A stretch of 33,374 nucleotides of DNA. Origin: JAVBNT01 sp031551355 (lineage in GTDB: Bacteria; Vulcanimicrobiota; CADAWZ01). This document shows positions 8,307 to 15,773 of this stretch, one piece after another (the stretch's first letter is position 1; every line of letters begins with the position of its first letter). A program made the translations under genes and the position numbers. The stretch lies in contig JAVBNT010000057.1 of NCBI GenBank assembly GCA_031551355.1, positions 1 through 33,374 of the forward strand, read 5' to 3'. A model generated the notes under the pieces. That model did not search any database, was not told the origin of the DNA, and worked only from the letters and a program-made list of their open reading frames with translations.

Positions 8307-9282
8307 ACTCTTCATCTCCTTCAGCTATAACTTTAGTTATTTGAATAGACATTTTGCTTTCCTTCACACCCGGGCGCCCCAAAAACTTTGTCTTGTCGTT
8401 GACTTTCAGCTTCATCGGAGCAGTAACTTCAACATCAAGTTTTATACAATCGCCGATTTCCAGATACAATAATTCCTGAAACATAAGCTCTGCACGTCCG
8501 AGTTCCACGACAACAGGTATCTTTGCCGCCTCTACTCCGGTGATGATGTTTGAAGGAGCTATTTGGGGAGATCCGCCGCCGGCAGTACCCCGGGTAATCA
8601 GGAACTCATCAAAACTTGAGCGCGGCAGATTATCCTTAAGGTATTTAAAAGGAATACATATATCAACAGATCCGTTGGTCTGTGCAATCGTAACCTGAAA
8701 ATTTATTACAACCATAATCTCACTTGGGGTAACAATATGCACTGCCATCGGATTAAAATCCATCTCAAGAAACTGAGGCTCTATTTTCCTGACTTCTTTC
8801 CAGGATTCTGCATAAGCCTCAAAAATCTTGTTTACCGGCTTCATTATGATCGCCTTTTCAAGATCCGTAAAAACACGCACTTCATCTATAGGAGCTCCCT
8901 TGCCGCCCATAAGCTTGTCAAGAAGCGCGAAACTCAGAGGGAAATCAATACATAGAAGTCCTCTTACATCTGCATCTATCTTAAATATAAAAATAGAAGA
9001 CGGATCCGGCAGCGAATTCAAAAAAGAGTGATAATTTCTCTGTCTTATACTGTTAAGATTCATTTGAATCCGAGTTTGCAGCAAAGCACCAAGGTGAATC
9101 ATTACATTTTCAGAAAAAGCATTAAAAATATTTCTGACAAAACGCTCCTGATCACCCGAGAGTTTTTCACCTTTTTTAAAATCATAACGATCCATCGCTC
9201 TGGATTCAGTATATCTTGAACGATCATATCCAGAGGCAGAACGCATTTCACCGTCAAAAGAGAGTGAACCGGAATCTCTCAA
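8299..9282 (-). CDS. fliM: Flagellar motor switch protein FliM
   Basis: FliM is the middle C-ring protein that links FliG to FliN and normally binds phosphorylated CheY. The 327-aa product has the FliM core (about 48-235, with DPSSIFIFKID, LLDKLMGGKG and VVINFQVTI) and a C-terminal SpoA domain ending near IQITKVIAEGD. TTG at 9282 is chosen because GGGGAGGAAATTT precedes it; an upstream in-frame TTG (9318) has no site. The N-terminus (MRDSGSLSFDGEMRSASGY) lacks the usual LSQ-E-IDALL CheY-binding motif, so chemotaxis coupling may differ here. Confidence 0.94.
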   Translation of the reverse strand: MRDSGSLSFDGEMRSASGYDRSRYTESRAMDRYDFKKGEKLSGDQERFVRNIFNAFSENVMIHLGALLQTRIQMNLNSIRQRNYHSFLNSLPDPSSIFIFKIDADVRGLLCIDFPLSFALLDKLMGGKGAPIDEVRVFTDLEKAIIMKPVNKIFEAYAESWKEVRKIEPQFLEMDFNPMAVHIVTPSEIMVVINFQVTIAQTNGSVDICIPFKYLKDNLPRSSFDEFLITRGTAGGGSPQIAPSNIITGVEAAKIPVVVELGRAELMFQELLYLEIGDCIKLDVEVTAPMKLKVNDKTKFLGRPGVKESKMSIQITKVIAEGDEEFE

Positions 9283-9407
9283 AAAATTTCCTCCCCTCAG
9301 CAAAGGACATAAAGGCAATATGTCGCGTGTTATTATATCACAGTTTTATGCCTTTGTCCATTGCCAAGATAGGAGGAAATTTTCTTAAATAAATATTTTA
9401 ACGACGA

Positions 9408-10232
9408 TTATTTTACGAGCTGCAGAGCCTGTTCCGTAAGTTTGTCCATTGCTCTGAAAGCCGCAAAACTTGCATTGTAATTCATTTTGGCCATACCGAT
9501 CGAAGCTGCCTGCTGAGCATAATCAACGTTGGCAAGCTCGACGCTCTGGGAGACAACCTGACCCAGTGCACCCTGTCCCGCTACTCCGCTCACCGCTTTA
9601 CCTGAAGATTCGCTCTCTACAAATGTTGTAGTTCCCGAACGCTGCAGTCCAGAAGCATTGGCAAATGAAGTCAAAGCCATCTGATAAACCGGTACGGTCT
9701 CTTTTGTCTGCTGGCCGGTAATAGGATCAGTAGTTGTTTTTTCTCCGTAAAGTTTACCGGAGTTGTCAAAACTGAAACTGTCATATTCGCCCATATATTT
9801 CTGAGTTGCCGGATCAAGCGCCAAATTGATGTCACTAAGGGTTCCGGAAATGTTGCCGTTGGCATCAAGCTGATATGCTTTTGCCGACATACCTGTTGAT
9901 TCCTGAACAAGTTTACCTTCCGGTGACAATACAAAACGGCCGTCTCTTGAATAATGCGAGTTTGTTCCGTCACTCAAAGTAAAGAATCCGTTGCCGTTGA
10001 CAGCCAAATCGAACTGACGGCCTGTCTGAGAAATAGCACCCTGTGTAAAAACAGTATTGCTCTGCTTTACTTTTGCCTTGCCTGAACTTCCGGTTCCGCC
10101 CATCAAATCATTAAAATTAACCGACTCAGCCTTATAACCGGGTGTGAACTGATTCTGCAGATTGGTGAAATAGGTATTCATCTGCTGCTGGTTATTCATT
10201 ACATTACTCGCCTGAAAATTGGTATCAAACAT
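9408..10232 (-). CDS. Flagellar hook/rod protein (FlgE/FlgF/FlgG family), short and divergent
   Basis: This 274-aa axial protein belongs to the hook/distal-rod family. The centre has family signatures (GRQFDLAVNGNGFFTLSDG, YSRDGRFVLSPEGKLV), and the C-terminus is the usual amphipathic helix (QSVELANVDYAQQAASI ... FRAMDKLTEQALQLVK). The position after fliK is where flgE normally lies, but it is short for a hook protein and the N-terminal motif is unusual: TNLQNQFTPGYK replaces the near-universal NN-AN-T-G(F/Y)K. No flgD hook-cap gene precedes it. It could be hook, or a FlgF/FlgG rod protein. A candidate promoter lies just upstream, so it may be expressed separately. Confidence 0.87.
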   Translation of the reverse strand: MFDTNFQASNVMNNQQQMNTYFTNLQNQFTPGYKAESVNFNDLMGGTGSSGKAKVKQSNTVFTQGAISQTGRQFDLAVNGNGFFTLSDGTNSHYSRDGRFVLSPEGKLVQESTGMSAKAYQLDANGNISGTLSDINLALDPATQKYMGEYDSFSFDNSGKLYGEKTTTDPITGQQTKETVPVYQMALTSFANASGLQRSGTTTFVESESSGKAVSGVAGQGALGQVVSQSVELANVDYAQQAASIGMAKMNYNASFAAFRAMDKLTEQALQLVK

Positions 10233-10275
10233 AACTAGACCTCCTTAAAATCTTGAAATACAAACCAATAACCTT

Positions 10276-10305
10276 ATCATAATTGTACCAACAATGGGTT
10301 AACAA
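10276..10305 (-). promoter_or_regulatory. Candidate internal promoter before the hook-like gene
   Basis: On the minus strand TTGTTA (10305-10300) is followed after 18 nt by TATGAT (10281-10276), about 40 nt before the ATG. The 117-nt gap here is one of the largest inside the operon, consistent with extra transcription of the abundant hook protein. Confidence 0.45.
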
Positions 10306-10349
10306 AATATTAACAATAAATTTCCAACTTGTAAATTAAAAAGACACTA

Positions 10350-11237
10350 CTAGCCAACATCATCAACAAGGTTTACATTTATCTTGCCGACTTTTACTCC
10401 ATTTTCGGCCAGAGCGTTGGTAAGCTCCTCCGTTGATTCCTCAAGTGCTTCGCGTACTTCCTTGGAAGTAGTGTTAAATTCCGCGGAAACCTTGTCACCC
10501 TCAAACAAAAGACGCATCTTCATCGCACCCAAAAACTCAGGATTCATTTTAATCGTCAGTTCCGACTTGCTGCCGAAGTTCTTAAGCTCGACATGATTAA
10601 TGATCTGCTTGATAACTTCTTCTCTCTTAAGATTGCGTTCGGCATCCGTCTTTTCAGTCTTCTGAGTTTCCTTGATATTGAAAACTTCACTCTGCTCGGA
10701 TGTTTTTTCCGCGGCAACATTGGCATTTGCATTGCCTTGAGCACCCGTAGAAGCCGATTTCTGTGAATCGGTCTTAATCTTGGAGACATCATCACCCTTG
10801 AGCATGCCTGCCTGAACAGCCTGCTTGGACATATCCTGGTTCTTGGCCATTTCCATTGATATCTGGGCAAAATTTGTCATGCCGCCGTTCATCATGGCCG
10901 CTTTTGTCAGTCCGTCGGCATTCAGACCCATGGCACTTTTCTGAGCAAGACTTAATGTTGACTTATCCCTGTTCGAATTGTAAAGTAGTTCTTTTGAAAC
11001 CGACATTTTCTGCTCTGAAGGAAGATTTTTAGCGGTTCTGGCTTTTTCGGCCTCTGCTTTTTTCTCGTCCTTATCGGAATAAATAGCCTCTTTTGACGAT
11101 TCTTTTAACTTGTCGGATTTTTCGCCAAGCATCTGGGAGAAAGCGTTCATATCGTCATCGCTTACAGGCATACCGGATTTGTCGTCTTTATGCTCACGCC
11201 CTTTTACGCTACCGGAAGTAACTTTATTCAGATCCAT
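10350..11237 (-). CDS. fliK: Flagellar hook-length control protein FliK
   Basis: FliK measures hook length and triggers the FlhB switch. The 295-aa product has a long low-complexity, Lys/Ser/Met/Ala-rich N-terminal two-thirds and a C-terminal Flg_hook domain (about 205-290: KSELTIKMNPEFLGAMKMRL, EVREALEESTEELTNALAENGVKVGKINVNL). The ATG at 11237 follows GAGGGGATGAAGAA; an ATG 18 nt upstream lacks a site. At 295 aa it is on the short side for FliK, in keeping with great length variation in the family. Confidence 0.93.
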   Translation of the reverse strand: MDLNKVTSGSVKGREHKDDKSGMPVSDDDMNAFSQMLGEKSDKLKESSKEAIYSDKDEKKAEAEKARTAKNLPSEQKMSVSKELLYNSNRDKSTLSLAQKSAMGLNADGLTKAAMMNGGMTNFAQISMEMAKNQDMSKQAVQAGMLKGDDVSKIKTDSQKSASTGAQGNANANVAAEKTSEQSEVFNIKETQKTEKTDAERNLKREEVIKQIINHVELKNFGSKSELTIKMNPEFLGAMKMRLLFEGDKVSAEFNTTSKEVREALEESTEELTNALAENGVKVGKINVNLVDDVG

Positions 11238-11286
11238 TTCTTCATCCCCTCTCATATTTCGTAAAATATTTTAAAAATCAGGTGGA

Positions 11287-11892
11287 TTATTTTTTATAGC
11301 CCTCATACATAGACAGTATATTGCTTACATAATTCTGCGTTTCGGCAAAAGGAGGCACGCCGCCGTATTTATCGACATTACCGGGCCCGGCGTTATAAGC
11401 TGCCAAAGCTTTTGTCTTATTGCCGTCATAGCGGTCAAGCATCTGTCTGAGATACTTAACGCCGCCCATCATATTGTCTCTTGGATCCATAATATCCCGG
11501 ACTCCGAGATCTTTGGCGGTTTCCGGCATCAGCTGCATAAGTCCGCTCGCACCCACCGGTGATTTTGCATTGGGGTTAAAACCTGATTCCTGACGTATAA
11601 CCGACCTGATCAGATCTTCATCAATGCTGTATTTAAGAGAGGCTTCTTTGACAAGACCCTCATAATCTTTCTCTTTGGCGCTATAAGGAACGGTACTGGC
11701 CGAAGGCTCAGATGCCGCACCGGCAGATTGTACCGTCGACAAAAGCTTCTCAAAAGACACCGCCGAAGGCTGATTAAGAGGCTGGGACTGGCTAAGCGAT
11801 CCCGGTCTCACATTTCCGGTTTCAGATGAAAAACGAGATTGAAGACTCTGCATTTTTGCATTTATAGCAGACATTCTTTCAAAAACAGACAT
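11287..11892 (-). CDS. Flagellar-operon lytic transglycosylase (SLT family), no signal peptide
   Basis: Cleaves peptidoglycan glycan strands, probably to let the rod pass the wall, filling the job FlgJ does elsewhere. The 201-aa product has an N-terminal region of about 75 residues, Gln/Ser rich with a short predicted helix, then an SLT domain (about 77-200) with the catalytic Glu in RQESGFNPNA (E102), GASGLMQLMPETAKDLGV, and ALAAYNAGPGNVDKYGG. There is no signal peptide or lipobox, so export through the flagellar apparatus itself is plausible. ATG at 11892 follows AAAGGGGGTTTTCAA; the upstream ATG (11910) is rejected. Confidence 0.92.
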   Translation of the reverse strand: MSVFERMSAINAKMQSLQSRFSSETGNVRPGSLSQSQPLNQPSAVSFEKLLSTVQSAGAASEPSASTVPYSAKEKDYEGLVKEASLKYSIDEDLIRSVIRQESGFNPNAKSPVGASGLMQLMPETAKDLGVRDIMDPRDNMMGGVKYLRQMLDRYDGNKTKALAAYNAGPGNVDKYGGVPPFAETQNYVSNILSMYEGYKK

Positions 11893-11934
11893 TTGAAAAC
11901 CCCCTTTCATTAATAAGCAAAATATTTTTTAATA

Positions 11935-12399
11935 CTAAATACTATCTTTATCTTTAACTTTGGCATATTTAAGAGTTGCCAGCTCATCAATCAAAAGCCT
12001 CTCAGCAAACTCTTCTTCCTCTATGTAAGCCTTATGCTGATTTTCCTTAAGTTTCTCGTATATTTTCTTTTCCTGCGTAGCCTCTATGAGCTTTCTTCTC
12101 TGTTCCTCAAGCATCATGGCTATTTCCCTTAAGCGCAGTTCCTGACTTATTATATCATTTTTTGTCTTTTCAATGCCTCTTGAATATATCTGAAGCTCGG
12201 TTATATTGATACCGCCGGCTCCCTGTTTTTCTTTCAGCTCAGCCGTAAGGCGCTGTTTCTTTACGTGCAGCTGCGCCAATACCTGTTCTTCACGCGCCTG
12301 AAGCTGCATCACATCGGCAAGACGCCTCTTTTCATCATCCTCATTTTTTATTTTTATATCAAGAACACTCTGAAGCTTAAACTTAAACTTTTTTGCCAT
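11935..12399 (-). CDS. fliJ: Flagellar export chaperone/stalk protein FliJ
   Basis: FliJ is the coiled-coil stalk of the FliHIJ ATPase complex and a general export chaperone. At 154 aa it is almost entirely heptad-like helix (KFKLQSVLDIKIKNEDDEKR at the start, a family signature), rich in Glu, Lys and Gln. It begins 4 nt after fliI. Similarity is structural more than sequence based, but position makes it secure. Confidence 0.92.
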   Translation of the reverse strand: MAKKFKFKLQSVLDIKIKNEDDEKRRLADVMQLQAREEQVLAQLHVKKQRLTAELKEKQGAGGINITELQIYSRGIEKTKNDIISQELRLREIAMMLEEQRRKLIEATQEKKIYEKLKENQHKAYIEEEEFAERLLIDELATLKYAKVKDKDSI

Positions 12400-12403
12400 T
12401 TAT

Positions 12404-13741
12404 TTATACGCCCATTAATTCAATCATCCGTGCAACCGTATCCTCAAACGTACTGGGCTCATCGACAGCCTGTTTGAGAAAAGTGTAAACCTTATCGATC
12501 ATTGACTTGGCATAGTCGACCTTGGGGTTACTGCCGTCCTTATAAGCACCGATATTGATCAGATCTTCATTTTCCTTATAAGTAGCCATAACATCACGCA
12601 TTTTACCGGCGGCAATTTTATGTTCCTTGGAAGCTATCGCCGTAAAAAGACGCGAAACACTCTGCAGTACGTCTATTGCCGGATATCTGTTTTCGTGGGC
12701 AATTTTTCTCGAAAGCACAATATGACCGTCGAGAATGGAACGCACGTTATCGGCAATCGGTTCGTTCATATCGTCACCGTCGACAAGAACCGTATAAATA
12801 GCCGTAATACTACCGTCGGCACTGGTACCGGCCCTTTCCAGAAGTTTAGGCATTTTGGCAAAAACCGAAGGGGTGTATCCCTTCGTGGCAGGAGGTTCAC
12901 CGACGGCAAGACCGATTTCACGCTGAGCCATTGCAAAACGGGTAACCGAATCCATCATCAAAAATACATCCTGTCCCTGATCCCTAAAATACTCGGCAAT
13001 CGCCGTGCCGGTATAGGCACCTTTCATACGCACCAGAGCCGGAGTGTCCGAAGTTGCCACCACAACTACGGATCTGGCAAGGCCCTTTTCTCCCAAATCC
13101 TTTTCAATAAAGTCACGCAGCTCACGGCCGCGTTCTCCTACAAGCGTTAAAACGTTAATATCAGCGGTAGTATTACGGGCAATCATACTCAAAGTTGTAG
13201 ATTTTCCCACACCGGAACCGGCAAAAATTCCTACACGCTGTCCTCTGCCGAATGTCAGCAAAGAATCAATTGCCCTGACGCCGAGAGGCATCACCGTTGA
13301 AATAACCGGTCTCGTGAACGGATTGGGAGGGTTATTCAAAACGGGATACTCGACTTCCCATTCAAGAGGTCCTTTACCGTCAATCGGATTTCCCAGACCG
13401 TCAAGAACCCTTCCCAAAAGTTTGGGGCCGACTTTTACCGAAAGGGGCTGCCCTGTAGCTCTGACTTCACAGCCCGGTGCAATACCGGTCATGTCGTCAA
13501 TAGGCATCATCAATACTCTGTTGCCTCTGAAACCTACAACTTCGGCCCTTACCGGAACAAGACTGTTTTTGCGGTAAATATGGCACAATTCATCCATCTG
13601 CACGGACGGTCCCTCGGATTCAATCGTCAGACCGATAACCTGGGTAACTTTGCCATGCATCTTGACAAGCGGAGTAGAATCCAGAACTTTGTAGTAAGGA
13701 TCGAAATCTATTTTAAAATCCTCAAGTTCAAGTTTTTGCAT
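12404..13741 (-). CDS. fliI: Flagellar export ATPase FliI
   Basis: FliI is the F1-beta-like ATPase that powers and times loading of export substrates. The 445-aa product has Walker A GSGVGKST at 175-182, GERGRELRDF, and a Walker B region DVFLMMDSVTRFAMAQREIG, followed by the SVFAKMPKLLERAG signature. Length is normal. Its ATG overlaps the fliH stop in a TAATG arrangement, which points to translational coupling. Confidence 0.98.
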   Translation of the reverse strand: MQKLELEDFKIDFDPYYKVLDSTPLVKMHGKVTQVIGLTIESEGPSVQMDELCHIYRKNSLVPVRAEVVGFRGNRVLMMPIDDMTGIAPGCEVRATGQPLSVKVGPKLLGRVLDGLGNPIDGKGPLEWEVEYPVLNNPPNPFTRPVISTVMPLGVRAIDSLLTFGRGQRVGIFAGSGVGKSTTLSMIARNTTADINVLTLVGERGRELRDFIEKDLGEKGLARSVVVVATSDTPALVRMKGAYTGTAIAEYFRDQGQDVFLMMDSVTRFAMAQREIGLAVGEPPATKGYTPSVFAKMPKLLERAGTSADGSITAIYTVLVDGDDMNEPIADNVRSILDGHIVLSRKIAHENRYPAIDVLQSVSRLFTAIASKEHKIAAGKMRDVMATYKENEDLINIGAYKDGSNPKVDYAKSMIDKVYTFLKQAVDEPSTFEDTVARMIELMGV

Positions 13742-14634
13742 TACTCTTCAACCGCCTCCTCTTCCAGCCTGTCTTCCTCAACTTTGTCGAATGCAAGCTC
13801 AAGAGTATGTATCTGCGTGGAAATTCTGGCGTCCACATTACCGAGGTTGGTCTCAATGATACAACCACCGCGGTCAACACCGGAATCAACTACTATGTCA
13901 AGCGTTTTCAGCCCCTCAACCATCGAAGCAAAAACATCGCGCTTTTCCTTGGCATAATAATAGTCTTCCTGATTTACTTTTATGATCACTTCTTCACGCT
14001 GTTTAACCGTATCAAGCGCAGCCCTGATCATGCTGACAACAGCTTCCTGATCCAGATCCACTTGATATTTTATAATCTTTTCGGCAATTCTTACCGCCAG
14101 TTTCGCAACTTCAGGTTCGATACTGCGGAGCAAAAGCTCACGCTCCTTCAAAACCTGACTAAGGACATTTTTCGCTTCAAGGATAAGATTTACCATCTCC
14201 TCCTTACCGGCCTCAAAACCCTCTTCCTTGCCCTTTTCAAAACCGTCGGTTTCCGCCTGCGAAAATGCCGACTGACTGTAAAGCTTGGTTTCTTCGATAA
14301 GTTTTTTCGCTTCAGCCCTGGCCTTTTTTATAATATCCTCAGCCTTTTTCTCCGCTTCCTCAATCAACATCTTGTCTACCTGAGGAATAGGCGGCGGGGG
14401 AGCAATCGCCGTTGCCCCCGGAACACCCGGAAGCTGCTCCTGCGGCAGCTCTTCCTGAAGCTCCATTATGCCGTCGTCAATATCCGGTTCTTCTTCCGTA
14501 ACTTCTTCCTCCGCCAAAAAAGAAGAATAGGAACCACCCTTAAGCAGTCCCTTCCTGACAACAGTCTGCGAACTCATTTGGGCACTTTCATCCGTACTAT
14601 CTACAGAAATAGCGTTGCGCTTTAAGAGAGCCAA
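13741..14634 (-). CDS. fliH: Flagellar export ATPase regulator FliH
   Basis: FliH is the stator-like partner of FliI that docks the ATPase to the C-ring. The 297-aa product has an acidic, Pro-rich N-terminal region (to about residue 85), a long coiled coil with Ala/Lys/Glu repeats and a GxxxG-like segment (GFEKGKEEGFEAGKEE), then the globular C-terminal domain (AVRIAEKIIKYQVDLDQEAV, VDSGVDRGGCIIET). The start is TTG at 14634, with a G-rich site (GTGGGGGGG) upstream. It ends in a run of Glu. The gap to fliG is 133 nt with nothing recognisable. Confidence 0.94.
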   Translation of the reverse strand: MALLKRNAISVDSTDESAQMSSQTVVRKGLLKGGSYSSFLAEEEVTEEEPDIDDGIMELQEELPQEQLPGVPGATAIAPPPPIPQVDKMLIEEAEKKAEDIIKKARAEAKKLIEETKLYSQSAFSQAETDGFEKGKEEGFEAGKEEMVNLILEAKNVLSQVLKERELLLRSIEPEVAKLAVRIAEKIIKYQVDLDQEAVVSMIRAALDTVKQREEVIIKVNQEDYYYAKEKRDVFASMVEGLKTLDIVVDSGVDRGGCIIETNLGNVDARISTQIHTLELAFDKVEEDRLEEEAVEE

Positions 14635-14767
14635 ATCAATTCCCCCCCACTCAAATCAATTAAAAGCCACCCCGGCACCGCAATTATTCAACGAAAGTAT
14701 CCCTGCTATGCCTTATTTGCCTCTTCCAGCTTCAAATTGATTTGTTTTTTATAATACTTCAATCCGG

Positions 14768-15760
14768 TCAACGGAATTTCACTTTTCCTAAAGTAACAAG
14801 ACCTCTCAAAATATTCCTTATCTGCTGCTGAGCAGCCTTGATTTCTTCCCACGGAACCGACCCCAGGGAATCGACATCATCTCTAAGAGCCTTCGAAACC
14901 TCCGGAGTCATACAATTATAAATCCGTTCCACCAAATCTTTATTTGCCCCTTTAAGTGCCATAACAAGATCCCTGATATCCGTAAGACGCAAAACCTGCT
15001 GCAGCGAGTTATCGTCTATACTCATAAGATCTTCAAAGTCACAAAGTTTATTTTTTATATCACTGGCCAAATTAGGGCTTTTTTTAGTCAGTCCGGTAAT
15101 AATCTTTTCCTCTGTCGAGCGATCCGCCTGGCTTAAAATTTCAACCAGGGCTTCCTTGCCGTCAGCTTCTTCAATATCGTCTCCCTCCATAAGAGAGAAA
15201 AGCCTGTTTTCAAGAACACGTTCCACTTCCTGTATCACTTCGGGAGCTATACGGCCTATTTCCGCAAGGCGCCGCGCAACCTCCGTCTGCATCTGTGATG
15301 AAAGTTCGGAGATAACCGAGGATGCCTGAGACGCATGCAGATGTGAAAGCACCAGTGCGATCGTCTGAGGATGTTCTTTGCGCAATAATACTATCAGTTG
15401 TTTCGGATCAACATTTCGCAAAAAGTCCAGAGGACGCTGACGACCGGACTTGGTTTCCTTTGCAGCGGTAAACCCTCCCATCCGTCTTGTAGCTCCAGAC
15501 ATTGCCTGAGTATTGAAATCGCCGCCGCCAAACTGAGGCGCCTGTTCTCTCAACCCCGGAATGTCTGAGGTGCCAAGGAATTCTTCAATGACCTTGGCCC
15601 TCACTTCCGGTGAGATCTGTGGCAGTTTAGATATCTCAAGGCTTATTGCCTGAACTTCCTCTGGACCGAATTCTTTGAAAACCGACGCCGAAACCTCTGG
15701 CGGTAATGATACCAGCAATATTGCCGCTTTCTGTTTTGCCGAAAGGTTAGAGGTCGAAAT
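14768..15760 (-). CDS. fliG: Flagellar motor switch protein FliG (probable ATT start)
   Basis: FliG is the C-ring protein contacting FliF and the stator. The first standard start (TTG 15718) would give 316 aa beginning inside the conserved first helix. Reading upstream in frame adds 14 residues, giving (M)STSNLSAKQKAAILLVSL, the family's N-terminus (LSGKQKAAILL type), and then meets TAA. The only plausible initiator there is ATT at 15760, with GAGGTGA six nt upstream. This gives 330 aa, the normal length. Other signatures: KEHPQTIALVLSHL, and a C-terminal stator-contact domain (FEDLMSIDDNSLQQVLR ... ALKGANKDLVERIYNCM). Confidence 0.96.
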   Translation of the reverse strand: MSTSNLSAKQKAAILLVSLPPEVSASVFKEFGPEEVQAISLEISKLPQISPEVRAKVIEEFLGTSDIPGLREQAPQFGGGDFNTQAMSGATRRMGGFTAAKETKSGRQRPLDFLRNVDPKQLIVLLRKEHPQTIALVLSHLHASQASSVISELSSQMQTEVARRLAEIGRIAPEVIQEVERVLENRLFSLMEGDDIEEADGKEALVEILSQADRSTEEKIITGLTKKSPNLASDIKNKLCDFEDLMSIDDNSLQQVLRLTDIRDLVMALKGANKDLVERIYNCMTPEVSKALRDDVDSLGSVPWEEIKAAQQQIRNILRGLVTLGKVKFR

Positions 15761-15766
15761 TTACTG

Positions 15767-15773
15767 TCACCTC
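15767..15773 (-). promoter_or_regulatory. Ribosome binding site fixing the ATT start of fliG
   Basis: GAGGTGA on the minus strand matches the anti-Shine-Dalgarno tail over seven bases and lies six nt before ATT (15760-15758). It contains the fliF stop codon, so fliF and fliG are probably translationally coupled. Confidence 0.75.

Noticed and set aside
12620..13577. Plus-strand open frames opposite fliI (176 and 177 aa)
   Set aside because: They are antisense to a highly conserved ATPase gene and show no family resemblance or ribosome site.
13807..14625. Plus-strand 272-aa frame opposite fliH
   Set aside because: It is rich in Arg, Phe and Leu from the complement of Glu/Lys/Ala codons, as expected for a shadow of a coiled-coil gene.
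14768..15718. fliG as an N-terminally truncated gene
   Set aside because: The missing residues are encoded in frame directly upstream and match the family; only the start codon is unusual.
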